Source of the DNA: Proteocatella sphenisci DSM 23131
GTDB lineage: Bacteria; Bacillota; Clostridia; Peptostreptococcales; Filifactoraceae
Assembly (NCBI RefSeq): GCF_000423525.1
Contig: NZ_AUID01000001.1
Span: forward strand, 62,001 to 126,000
Direction of reading: 5' to 3'
Length of the DNA stretch: 64,000 nucleotides
In this document: piece by piece, positions 42,017-50,600 of the stretch
Layout of the letters: the number at the start of each line of letters is the position of its first letter
Position numbering within the stretch: position 1 is the first letter of the stretch
Translations under genes and position numbers: made by a program
Notes under the pieces: generated by a model
Told to the model about the DNA's origin: nothing
The model's database searches: none
The model's input: the letters and a program-made list of their open reading frames with translations, nothing else

Positions 42017-44134
42017 TTATATTATGCTCAATCTTATCTCTTTAAATGCAAAATCCACACTATCTACCCGTACATTAACAGGATTGCCTACATGATATAC
42101 TTTCCCGCTTCGTTCTCCTCTGGCACAGTAATTAGCCTCATCAAATACAAAATAATCCGTGTTCATATCTGCGAATCTAACTAAACCTTCAACAGTGTTA
42201 TCAAGCATTATAAACATTCCAAAATTTGTAACACTTACAATTATTCCTTTAAATTCATCCCCTATATGACTTTTCATATAATGGCATTTTAAAAGATCAT
42301 CCACACTGCGCTCAACATCCATAGCCTGAATTTCCATTTCAGAAGAACGCTCAGCTACATCATCAATTATACTTTCATAGTGCTTGATTCTCTTTTCATC
42401 CAAAGCTCCAGATATGCTTTCCTTTATTATTCTGTGTATCTGCAGATCGGGATAACGTCTTATAGGTGATGTAAAGTGAGAGTAATATTTCGCTGCAAGT
42501 CCAAAGTGACCAGTACAATCAGAAGAATATCTGGCCTTTTTAAGAGATCTCAGTAGTGCATACGATATTACCGTGCTTTGTTCAAGATCTTTTGTTTCAT
42601 CAAGTATTTTTTGAATATCAGACGGATGAACTTCTCCATCTTTTCTCAATTTTACATTTATATTCATGTTCTTTATAAATTTCATTATATTAGCTATTTT
42701 TTCATCATCTGGATTCTCATGAATTCTGTAAAGGAAGGGTGCTTCTTGTACGCAGAAAACTTCAGAAACAAGCTCATTTGCAGCAATCATGAATTCTTCT
42801 ATGATTTTATTTGCAAGGCCCATTTCTCGTTTTTCAACATCTACAACCTTATTGCCCGATATGATGAATTTGGACTCGGGTAAATCAAAATCTATATACC
42901 CACGCTTTCTTTTACTTTTTTCAAGTATCTGAGAAAGCTCATAAGAGAGTCTCAGCGCCTCTTCAAGGTCCGCATCTTTATACTGAGAAATTTGTCCTTC
43001 TTTGTCACCTTCAAGGAAATCTGTAACCTGATTATATGTCAGCCTGTAAGATGATTTTATTACACTGTTTACCACCTCGTATTCAACCACTTTTCCCTTT
43101 TGGTTTATTTCCATTATACAAGATAGAGTCAGCTTGTCTTCATTGGGATTTAATGAGCACAAATCATTTGATATCTTTTCTGGCAGCATGGGTATAACCC
43201 TGTCTGCAAAATAAATAGAAGTCCCTCTTAGCAAAGCTTCTTTGTCTACAGGTGAGTTTTCTTTAACATAATTGCTCACATCAGCAATGTGTACCCCAAG
43301 GACATAATTGCCATTTTCATTTTTCACTATGGATATAGCATCATCCAAATCTTTTGCATCCTCGCCGTCTATAGTAAAAATAAGAGAATCTCTCAGATTT
43401 TTCCTTTTGCTGAGTTCTAATTTATTTACGTCACTTTCAATTGCCATTGCATAACTCATGACTTTTTTTGTAAATTCAGTTCTTATCTTTTTTTGAATAA
43501 GCTCACTGTTTATCTCAACAGACAGGTCGTTCTTTTTACCTAGAATTTCAATTATTTTCCCTTCTGGCTTTTTGTTCTTTGCAGGATAAGTTATTATTTT
43601 GCAAACAACTATATCTTTATCCTTGGCATCATTTATGTTGTTTCCGGCAATAAATATATCATATTTCTGCTTGCTGTCCATAGGAATAACAAAACCGAAA
43701 TTCTTATTGTCCACGAAAGCTCCTACTATTATGTCCGTATTTCTTTGAAGAATATTTACAACTTCACCTTCAGTACTGCTTTTTTCATCTTTTTCTTCTA
43801 CAATTTTGGCTAAAACAATGTCTCCATCCATAGCTGTCATCATATTATTGCCGGAAATATATATATCATCGCCTTCTTGTATAATAAACCCGAAGCCCTT
43901 TGGATTGATTCTTATCTTTCCCTTAACATATCCATTTTTTGTTGTAAGACCGTACTTACCTTTTTTAGTCTTTAAAATTTCTCCTGATTCTATCAAAGTA
44001 TCTAGTATTTTAAATAACTTGTCTTCATCAGATTTATCAGACGCAAATATAAGACTCAGTTCTTTGAATGTAAGATTCTTGTATGCATCTTCGCTCATTA
44101 ATTCTATAATTCTTTCAGAAATATTTTTTCTCAT
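42017..44134 (-). CDS. rnr: ribonuclease R
   Basis: RNase R is a processive 3'-5' exoribonuclease that can degrade structured RNA and works with tmRNA/SmpB. A winged-helix N terminus is followed by cold-shock domains (about residues 60-200). The RNB domain holds IFTIDGEDAKDLDDAISI with the catalytic aspartates, GVHIADVSNYV, YFADRVIPMLPEKISNDLCSLNP, and ... AAKYYSHFTSPIRRYPDLQIHR. A C-terminal S1 domain follows (about residues 625-700). The open frame starts at 44176, but the ATG at 44134 has TGGAGG directly upstream and begins the conserved N terminus. It lacks the long basic tail of E. coli RNase R. Confidence 0.96.
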   Translation of the reverse strand: MRKNISERIIELMSEDAYKNLTFKELSLIFASDKSDEDKLFKILDTLIESGEILKTKKGKYGLTTKNGYVKGKIRINPKGFGFIIQEGDDIYISGNNMMTAMDGDIVLAKIVEEKDEKSSTEGEVVNILQRNTDIIVGAFVDNKNFGFVIPMDSKQKYDIFIAGNNINDAKDKDIVVCKIITYPAKNKKPEGKIIEILGKKNDLSVEINSELIQKKIRTEFTKKVMSYAMAIESDVNKLELSKRKNLRDSLIFTIDGEDAKDLDDAISIVKNENGNYVLGVHIADVSNYVKENSPVDKEALLRGTSIYFADRVIPMLPEKISNDLCSLNPNEDKLTLSCIMEINQKGKVVEYEVVNSVIKSSYRLTYNQVTDFLEGDKEGQISQYKDADLEEALRLSYELSQILEKSKRKRGYIDFDLPESKFIISGNKVVDVEKREMGLANKIIEEFMIAANELVSEVFCVQEAPFLYRIHENPDDEKIANIMKFIKNMNINVKLRKDGEVHPSDIQKILDETKDLEQSTVISYALLRSLKKARYSSDCTGHFGLAAKYYSHFTSPIRRYPDLQIHRIIKESISGALDEKRIKHYESIIDDVAERSSEMEIQAMDVERSVDDLLKCHYMKSHIGDEFKGIIVSVTNFGMFIMLDNTVEGLVRFADMNTDYFVFDEANYCARGERSGKVYHVGNPVNVRVDSVDFAFKEIRLSII

Positions 44135-44187
44135 TTTTCCTCCATGCAGATCATGCTCATTTAAGGTTACCCGCATACTATAATTGT

Positions 44188-44907
44188 TTAAATTTCTATT
44201 GCCAGTTCCTGACCTCTTTTTTCTATTTCGATTATTTTGGTATTCTTATTTTGGCTATCCATAAGAGTCTTGAATTTTTTTGTTATATAATGACAATCCT
44301 GAAAATGCATAGGAATGAATATTTTCGGTCCTATTTCTTCTATAAAGTGCTTTCCACCAAAATAATATGCATCTTCCAGTCTTGGATCAACTGGAAAAAA
44401 AGCTATATCCACATCGTTTTTTTTCAAAATATCAATTTCTCTAAAGAATGATTGTTTGGCTGATTCCTTCTCAGTTTCGGTCTCGCCGTCCCAATGCCAC
44501 CAATTCAGGTCCCCTGCATGAAAAATAGATTTCCCATCTATTTGAATAAGATAACTTAATCCCTCATCCGTTGAACCAAATGTTTTTATCTTTATTCCTT
44601 CAACTTCAAATTCCTGATAAGGTCCACACATCACTATATTTTCATTCTTAGCTATTTTAAGATCATTAGAAATAACATACTTTGAATTTTTGTGAAGGCT
44701 GAATATTTCTTTTCCAAAATGGTCGTAATGAGCATGAGAAACAAAGAACACAACCGTCTTGTCGTCAGAAAAATCCTCAGGAGTAAGTCTGCCACATTCC
44801 GAATTATTTTTCTTTTTACAGTTATCTTCGAAATAATCGAATACAAGAGTATACTTATCTGTATTTATCAAAAAACCACTATGAAACAAATATTTAATAA
44901 CCATCAT
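44188..44907 (-). CDS. MBL fold metallo-hydrolase
   Basis: This metallo-beta-lactamase-fold hydrolase has 239 residues. Metal motifs include FVSHAHYDHFGKEIF (HxHxDH), IFHAGDLNWWHW, and a late MHFQDCHYITKKF His. FFPVDPRLEDAYYFGGKHF is typical of the UlaG/YycJ-like beta-lactamase superfamily (Lactamase_B_3). No substrate can be assigned. It is the first gene of the rnr-fprA-smpB run. The start is behind AGGAGG. Confidence 0.85.
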   Translation of the reverse strand: MMVIKYLFHSGFLINTDKYTLVFDYFEDNCKKKNNSECGRLTPEDFSDDKTVVFFVSHAHYDHFGKEIFSLHKNSKYVISNDLKIAKNENIVMCGPYQEFEVEGIKIKTFGSTDEGLSYLIQIDGKSIFHAGDLNWWHWDGETETEKESAKQSFFREIDILKKNDVDIAFFPVDPRLEDAYYFGGKHFIEEIGPKIFIPMHFQDCHYITKKFKTLMDSQNKNTKIIEIEKRGQELAIEI

Positions 44908-45009
44908 TTATATGCCTCCTATTAAACTAATTTATTTGAACAGGATTACTTAATATTACAAAATTGTCTGTTAATAAAATTTATAATTACTTATAAAGCT
45001 ACTGTATTA

Positions 45010-45015
45010 ATTATA
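45010..45015 (-). promoter_or_regulatory. -10 of the MBL-rnr-fprA-smpB run
   Basis: A perfect TATAAT on the minus strand lies about 100 bp before the MBL start codon. The -35 at 17 nt (TTTTAG) is poor. The 230-bp divergent region otherwise shows no conserved leader. Confidence 0.4.
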
Positions 45016-45083
45016 CCGTAAAAAACAATATTCTAAAAGCTAATTATGAATAATGATATTATATAGTAATACAAAACCAGTTA

Positions 45084-45092
45084 TGATATAAT
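45084..45092 (+). promoter_or_regulatory. extended -10 promoter of the pseudouridine synthase gene
   Basis: TGA followed by TATAAT (45087-45092) lies 45 bp upstream of the start codon at 45138. No strong -35 is seen. Confidence 0.55.
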
Positions 45093-45137
45093 TTTTTTGT
45101 AAAAGATAATGTAAATAAGAAGAATGAGGTAATATGT

Positions 45138-45842
45138 ATGAGACTAAATAAATATATAGCTGAAGCTGGCATAACATCAAGAAGAAAAGCCGACGAACTT
45201 ATAAAAAATGGAGAAATTGAAATTAACGGAGTAGCAGTAACAGAGCTTGGCATAGACGTTTCAGATAAAGATATCGTGAAATACAAAGGCAATATATTGG
45301 AAAACCAAGGCAAAAAAATGTATATAATGCTCAACAAGCCGGCAAAATACCTTTCCTCAGTAACTGATGACAGGAGTAGAAAAACCGTAATAGACCTTGT
45401 AAAAAACAGATATACTATGAGGCTTTACCCTATAGGAAGACTCGATTACGAAACTGAGGGTCTGCTGCTTTTGACCAATGACGGAGAAATTACAAAAAAA
45501 TTAACCCACCCCAGTCATAATATAAAAAAAACTTATTTTGTAAGGACTGACAAACCCTTTAACAAAATTCAGATAGAAAACATAATGAACGGAGTCGACA
45601 TCGGTGGATATGTTACAAGAAAATGTAAAATCAATGTTAAAGAAGGTTCTAAAAACGAGTGTCATATAACCATAGGTGAGGGTAAAAATCGTCAGGTCAG
45701 AAAAATGTTTGCTACTCAGGAACTCGAAGTAACCTATCTTCAAAGAGTTTCAATTGGAGAGATTCCTCTGGGTAATCTTGCACTTGGGAAAACGCGTGAA
45801 TTGACATCTAAGGAAATATTATATCTAAAGTCAATAAATTGA
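45138..45842 (+). CDS. rRNA pseudouridine synthase, RsuA/RluB/RluF family
   Basis: This enzyme isomerises uridine to pseudouridine in ribosomal RNA. An N-terminal S4 domain (RLNKYIAEAGITSRRKADELIKNGEIEING) precedes the catalytic domain. There YPIGRLDYETEGLLLLTNDGE carries the catalytic Asp, and GKNRQVRKMFATQELEVTYLQRVSIG is the C-terminal signature. At 234 residues it is RluB-like in size. RsuA and RluB cannot be separated safely by eye. The start follows GAGG. Two terminator-like hairpins follow it. Confidence 0.93.
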   Translation: MRLNKYIAEAGITSRRKADELIKNGEIEINGVAVTELGIDVSDKDIVKYKGNILENQGKKMYIMLNKPAKYLSSVTDDRSRKTVIDLVKNRYTMRLYPIGRLDYETEGLLLLTNDGEITKKLTHPSHNIKKTYFVRTDKPFNKIQIENIMNGVDIGGYVTRKCKINVKEGSKNECHITIGEGKNRQVRKMFATQELEVTYLQRVSIGEIPLGNLALGKTRELTSKEILYLKSIN

Positions 45843-45868
45843 AGCTTTTCCTTCTTGATATTTCGTTA

Positions 45869-45898
45869 GTTATTTCACATTAAAATAACTTTTCTCTC
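45869..45898 (+). terminator. weak terminator after the pseudouridine synthase gene
   Basis: GTTATTT (45869-45875) pairs with AAATAAC (45883-45889), followed by TTTTCTCTC. The AT-only stem makes it weak. Confidence 0.45.
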
Positions 45899-45935
45899 AA
45901 ATATTTTTACAGACACCATTTAATAAAAATGACAC

Positions 45936-45962
45936 AACTCATCATATGGTGAGTTTTTTAAT
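45936..45962 (+). terminator. hairpin terminator in the 307-bp intergenic region
   Basis: AACTCA / TGAGTT (45936-45941 and 45950-45955) is followed by six Ts. The region 45843-46149 holds this hairpin, the weak one before it, and an AT-rich promoter zone for the carboxyltransferase. I see no riboswitch, small RNA or additional ORF in it. Confidence 0.6.
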
Positions 45963-46149
45963 GATACTCATTTTTTTAATATATTTTTATACAGACGTTA
46001 TGTATTATTAAAATGCGAATAATTGTTATTTTTTTATTTATTATTGCAACCCTGAAATCTATTAATTCAAATATGCACTTTTAGATTTATTTTGTTATAT
46101 TTATATGTTATTTTATAGATATACCTAATTAAACTAAAGGAGATTCACA

Positions 46150-47535
46150 ATGAATAGAATGATAAATATAACCGAAACAGTATTGAGGGATGGCCACCAA
46201 TCCTTAATGGCAACGCGTCTCTCAACCGAAGATATGATGCCTATAATAAAGGAAATGGATGAAGCAGGATATTATTCTCTTGAAATGTGGGGAGGGGCTA
46301 CATTTGATTCATGCCTTAGGTATCTTGATGAAGATCCATGGGAACGACTTAGACTTATAAGAAAAAATGTAAAAAACACTAAACTTCAGATGCTGCTAAG
46401 AGGCCAGAATCTACTTGGTTACAAGCATTATAGCAATGATGTAGTTGATATGTTCATAAAAAAAGCTATAGAAAACGGAATAGACATAATCAGGGTTTTT
46501 GATGCCCTCAATGACTACAGCAATCTAATATCAAGCATAAATTCAATCAAAAAATACGGTGGTATAGCCCAGGCTGCCATTGTTTACACTGTAAGCCCTG
46601 TTCATACCGTAGAGTATTATGTTGACCTTGCAAAAAAACTCGAAGTTATGGGAGCCGATTCCATCTGTATAAAAGACATGTCTGGTATACTCCTTCCAAA
46701 CGATACCTACGATCTTGTAAAGGCACTTAAAGAAAACCTTACTGTCAGCGTTCATATTCACACTCACTGCACTGCAGGACTCGCAGAAATGAATTATATG
46801 AAAGCAGTGGAAGCTGGAGTCGATGGAATAGATACAGCAATATCGCCTTTTTCAAAAGGAACATCACAGCCTCCAACAGAGACTATGGCCGCTTCACTTA
46901 AAAATATGGGTTATGATACAAATCTTAATTTTGATATTTTGAATAAAATCTCTGACTACTTTACAGTAGTAAGAGAAAAATATATAGAATCAGGCTTATT
47001 CAACCTTAAAATGCTTGATACCGACATAAAAACTCTAGTATACCAGGTTCCAGGTGGCATGCTCTCAAATCTCATGTTCCAGCTCGAGCAACAAGGAATG
47101 TCAGATAAATTCAACGAGGTACTTAAAGAAGTACCAAGCATAAGAAAAGACCTTGGATACCCGCCTTTGGTAACTCCTATGAGTCAAATGGTTGGTACTC
47201 AGGCAGTATTTAATGTAATGCTCAAGGAAAGATACAAGATGGTGCCAAATGAAATAAAAGACTATGTTCTTGGCAGGTATGGAACACCGCCAGTCTCTAT
47301 TGATGAATCTGTAAAAAAAATCGTTCTTAAAAACCACGTTTATGAAGATGCTTCAGTAAAAAGTTATATGCAGTTTAAAAAAGAAATAAATGGACTTGCC
47401 CTTACAGAAGAAGATGTGCTTTCATATGCACTATTCCCTGATGTAGCAAGAAAATTCCTTGAAAACAGATGGTCCATAACCAATAAGATAGAAAATACAA
47501 TATATGAAGAAAGTAACTTAAATCATCCGATTTAG
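46150..47535 (+). CDS. carboxyltransferase subunit (oxaloacetate decarboxylase alpha/5S-like), no biotin domain
   Basis: This protein shows the HMGL-like TIM barrel of biotin-dependent carboxyltransferases: ITETVLRDGHQSLMATRLST (metal site), WGGATFDSCLRYL, LLRGQNLLGYKHYSNDVV, FDALND, SICIKDMSGILLP with the catalytic Lys, and HIHTHCTAGLAEM. The region PPLVTPMSQMVGTQAVFNVM is the conserved carboxylase domain. At 461 residues it ends before any AMKM biotin-carrier motif. It is thus either the alpha subunit of a decarboxylase with a separate carrier, or a transcarboxylase 5S/pyruvate carboxylase B-like subunit. No partner genes adjoin it. The start has AAAGGAG. Confidence 0.9.
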   Translation: MNRMINITETVLRDGHQSLMATRLSTEDMMPIIKEMDEAGYYSLEMWGGATFDSCLRYLDEDPWERLRLIRKNVKNTKLQMLLRGQNLLGYKHYSNDVVDMFIKKAIENGIDIIRVFDALNDYSNLISSINSIKKYGGIAQAAIVYTVSPVHTVEYYVDLAKKLEVMGADSICIKDMSGILLPNDTYDLVKALKENLTVSVHIHTHCTAGLAEMNYMKAVEAGVDGIDTAISPFSKGTSQPPTETMAASLKNMGYDTNLNFDILNKISDYFTVVREKYIESGLFNLKMLDTDIKTLVYQVPGGMLSNLMFQLEQQGMSDKFNEVLKEVPSIRKDLGYPPLVTPMSQMVGTQAVFNVMLKERYKMVPNEIKDYVLGRYGTPPVSIDESVKKIVLKNHVYEDASVKSYMQFKKEINGLALTEEDVLSYALFPDVARKFLENRWSITNKIENTIYEESNLNHPI

Positions 47536-47552
47536 ATATAAAACATAAACAT

Positions 47553-47606
47553 AAAAGAAATACCCCTGATGGAAAATGCGACCATCAGGGGTATTTCTTT
47601 TTATTA
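47553..47606. terminator. strong bidirectional terminator
   Basis: A perfect 20-bp stem (47553-47572 with 47582-47601) with 9-nt loop has A- and T-tracts on the two sides. It separates the convergent carboxyltransferase and SLH protein genes. Confidence 0.92.
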
Positions 47607-47607
47607 A

Positions 47608-50600
47608 TTAAGATATATTTATCTCTAAATTTATATTTGCTCCACCAACTAATCCTGAAACCGCATAGTTTCCAGAAGTAAGCACAGAAGAAATTACAAA
47701 GCCATTTGTTCCAAGACTAACCCTCGAAAGTCCCGTCTTAGCAGAAGGGGCTCCAATTACTAAAGGTACCGTCTTAATCCCATCTATTCCTTTTAAAGTA
47801 TACGTCCCCGGTTTAAGATCCCCGGCCTTGACATTTACTCCACTGAAATATACGGTTTTCGTCTTATATGGAACAGTAAATGACATATTTATATTGTTTC
47901 CATTTTTTCTATAATTTAGTTCTGTACTTTTTGATCCATATCTAACAGCATCAGAGTCCGCTCCAATAAAGCCTTCAAAACTGTTTCCAATAGGACTGGA
48001 ACCATCAAACTTGCCCGATCCAGATATAGATGCATTATCTTCAAGATATACAGAGCCTCTGTTAGTAATAGATATGCCAGAGTTTGCTCTCAGAGTCTTG
48101 CCCTGCTTTACATTAAGTCTTGCACCGTTTGCAACTACAAGGCTCTTGTCAAGAGTCATCGACTGTATAAGATCGGCATTTCCACTCAGAGTCATTATCT
48201 GACCTTCAGAGGTTCCGGATATTACTATCGCTGAATTGCCATAAGTCTTGAGCGCAGTACCTTGTTTTCCGATCAGCTTTTTGCCAGCAGTGCTCAGAGT
48301 ACCATAGACAATTACTTTTCCTCCATTTTCAATAATCATATCCCCTGTACCAATTTTATTAAGAGTTGCCTGGTCCTCAACTGTTATTGTTCCATTTTTT
48401 GTTACTCTAAATTGTCTAAGCTCTCTGTTTCTAACTTCAAAAAGTGAATCATTACGAGAATTCACAGGTGCATCCGTGTAATATGTCAACACGCTGTTGT
48501 TTATTAATACGACTTCCTTGGTAACTGTCACCGATTTTGCAAGCGTTATATTTGCCGCTACTTCTATAACAGAAACCTTTGGATTAGAAATAGCACTGTA
48601 GAACTCATCTGCTGTTTTTACCTGAACAGTAGAGCCCGTTGCTGCAGGAGGCGTCAATGACATTGACATAGGTGCAGGCGTTTGGGCAAAACTTGATGTG
48701 CCCGGTTCGGTTGATGCTGCCATATCGGAGAACAATATTCTGAATGTAACAGTATCAGCATCATCTGAAATCACAAATGAACCAGTTTCTGGAGCTTTAG
48801 CAATACCGTTAGTGTCAACTACCGTTACATCTGATTCTTTTATATCATAGAATGTATATCCACTTTTAGCTCTGAGTTTTACAAGTGCACGATACGGAGT
48901 TAATGCCTTAAACTTGCCAGCATCTAAATCTCCCATCCAGCTTATAGATTCACTTCCAAATTCAAGATACCAATCTGGAGTAGGCGCCACCGTTGTTTTT
49001 GGAACCTCTCCAACCTTAGGCGTAATTGAATAAATATTTGCTTTTAGTATTTTAGTTCTTACTTTCATAACATTAGAGTATAAAGTTCTCGTCTGATTAT
49101 CCTCGATTACCGATATCTTTATCTTGGCTCCGTCATGAATTTTCGTCAATGTTATATTTTTTGGATTTTGTTCTTCTACTCCATCTTTTCTTTGAAGTGT
49201 TATTGTTATACTTTTTAACATGTCATTAGCACTCGGGTTGGATTTAAGATCGAGAAGGTCTTGATAGCTATATTCTTTTCCCTCTTGCCCATACAATTTT
49301 ATAAGCATCGAAAGAGAATTTATATTTAACGTTACTCCTTCATAAAAAATCTTAGTTTTACCTAGATCCGTATCAAAAGTCGGATCTTTTGAAATTTGAA
49401 ATATTTCTATCCCTTTTTCTGGTTTTACTACTATTGGTATATATGCCAACTCTATATTGTCATAACTGCTAGGGATAGGGTTCCCATTAGAATCCACTCT
49501 AACTCCCGACTCCGAGTGAAGTATCTTGACTCCTACATCTTTGGGTTGCCATTTGTATTCAGGCGAAGTTGCAAGGTCTGGTCCAGCAATTACACTCCCA
49601 CTAGAAGTCTTTTGCATAACTATTATTTGCATATTCCTGTAAGTGTCTCCATCTTTGAGGTTGTATTTTTTATTGCCGTTTACATTGTATTCATATAGCA
49701 ATTTAGACTCTTTATCATAAAGCACCTTGATGCTGTCCGAAGCCTGCATATCATTTGGATTCTGATTCACCACAGAATCTCTGAATACTGTAATTGACCA
49801 TTTATCCAAATTAGACTCCTGACCTTCGTCAAACTTAACTCCCATATTCATTACAGTAGCACTTACCGCTTTTGAAGGTGGTTTTATCTTCATATTTATC
49901 TCAGTGCTCGCAGGTGTAACATCTTTTGCATGATGCGTAATCTTAAGGACTTTATTGTTATCCTGATCTCCAAGACCTACATCATCATCATGCTGAACTG
50001 ATATATCTTTTTTTGCTATAGACTGAGTTATTTTAACTTCTCTGAGAATATCTCCGTTTGAAGCAATCTGCTTAAATAAATCATCTTTCGTATATTCGCC
50101 AGAATCTTTTTTGATTACAAAATCATCAAGTTCAGGCATATACTTCAGAACCATCTGAGGTATATCCGGATTACTGTTTACAAGCCTAACTTCTAGATTT
50201 GTAAAATCAAATTTATCTCCATATATATAAGAAAATTTATACCCACTTGCAGAAACTCCACTTATTCTTGGAACTGGAATTATCTTTAGATAAAGCGGAT
50301 CAGCAGATTTTATTAACGTATTGTTTGAGTTTCTGAATGACACCGATATATCTTTTAACTCTTCCTTGTCCCCAGGGCTTTTAAGGTTTAACTTTGTCCC
50401 ATTTGGTATTCCTGTTTCAAGTCCCATATCCCTGAATGTATCTGAATCATTACCCGCCGAATTTTTTGTTTTCTCAAATGTGACAGCCTTAGTGGTCTCA
50501 TTGTCAAATCTTAAAAGCACCTTCATTCCTGTAAGGTCAAGATTTTCTCCGTTGACGTATTCTTTTTTCGGAGATTCAGTAATCATGAGCTCTTTAACCT

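Noticed and set aside
45059-45337. Minus-strand ORF at 45059-45337
   Set aside because: Most of it lies opposite the start of the pseudouridine synthase gene, and it has no ribosome binding site or family resemblance.
45843-46149. Small RNA or riboswitch in the 307-bp intergenic region
   Set aside because: Only two short terminator-like hairpins and AT-rich promoter sequence are visible; no conserved riboswitch core could be recognised.
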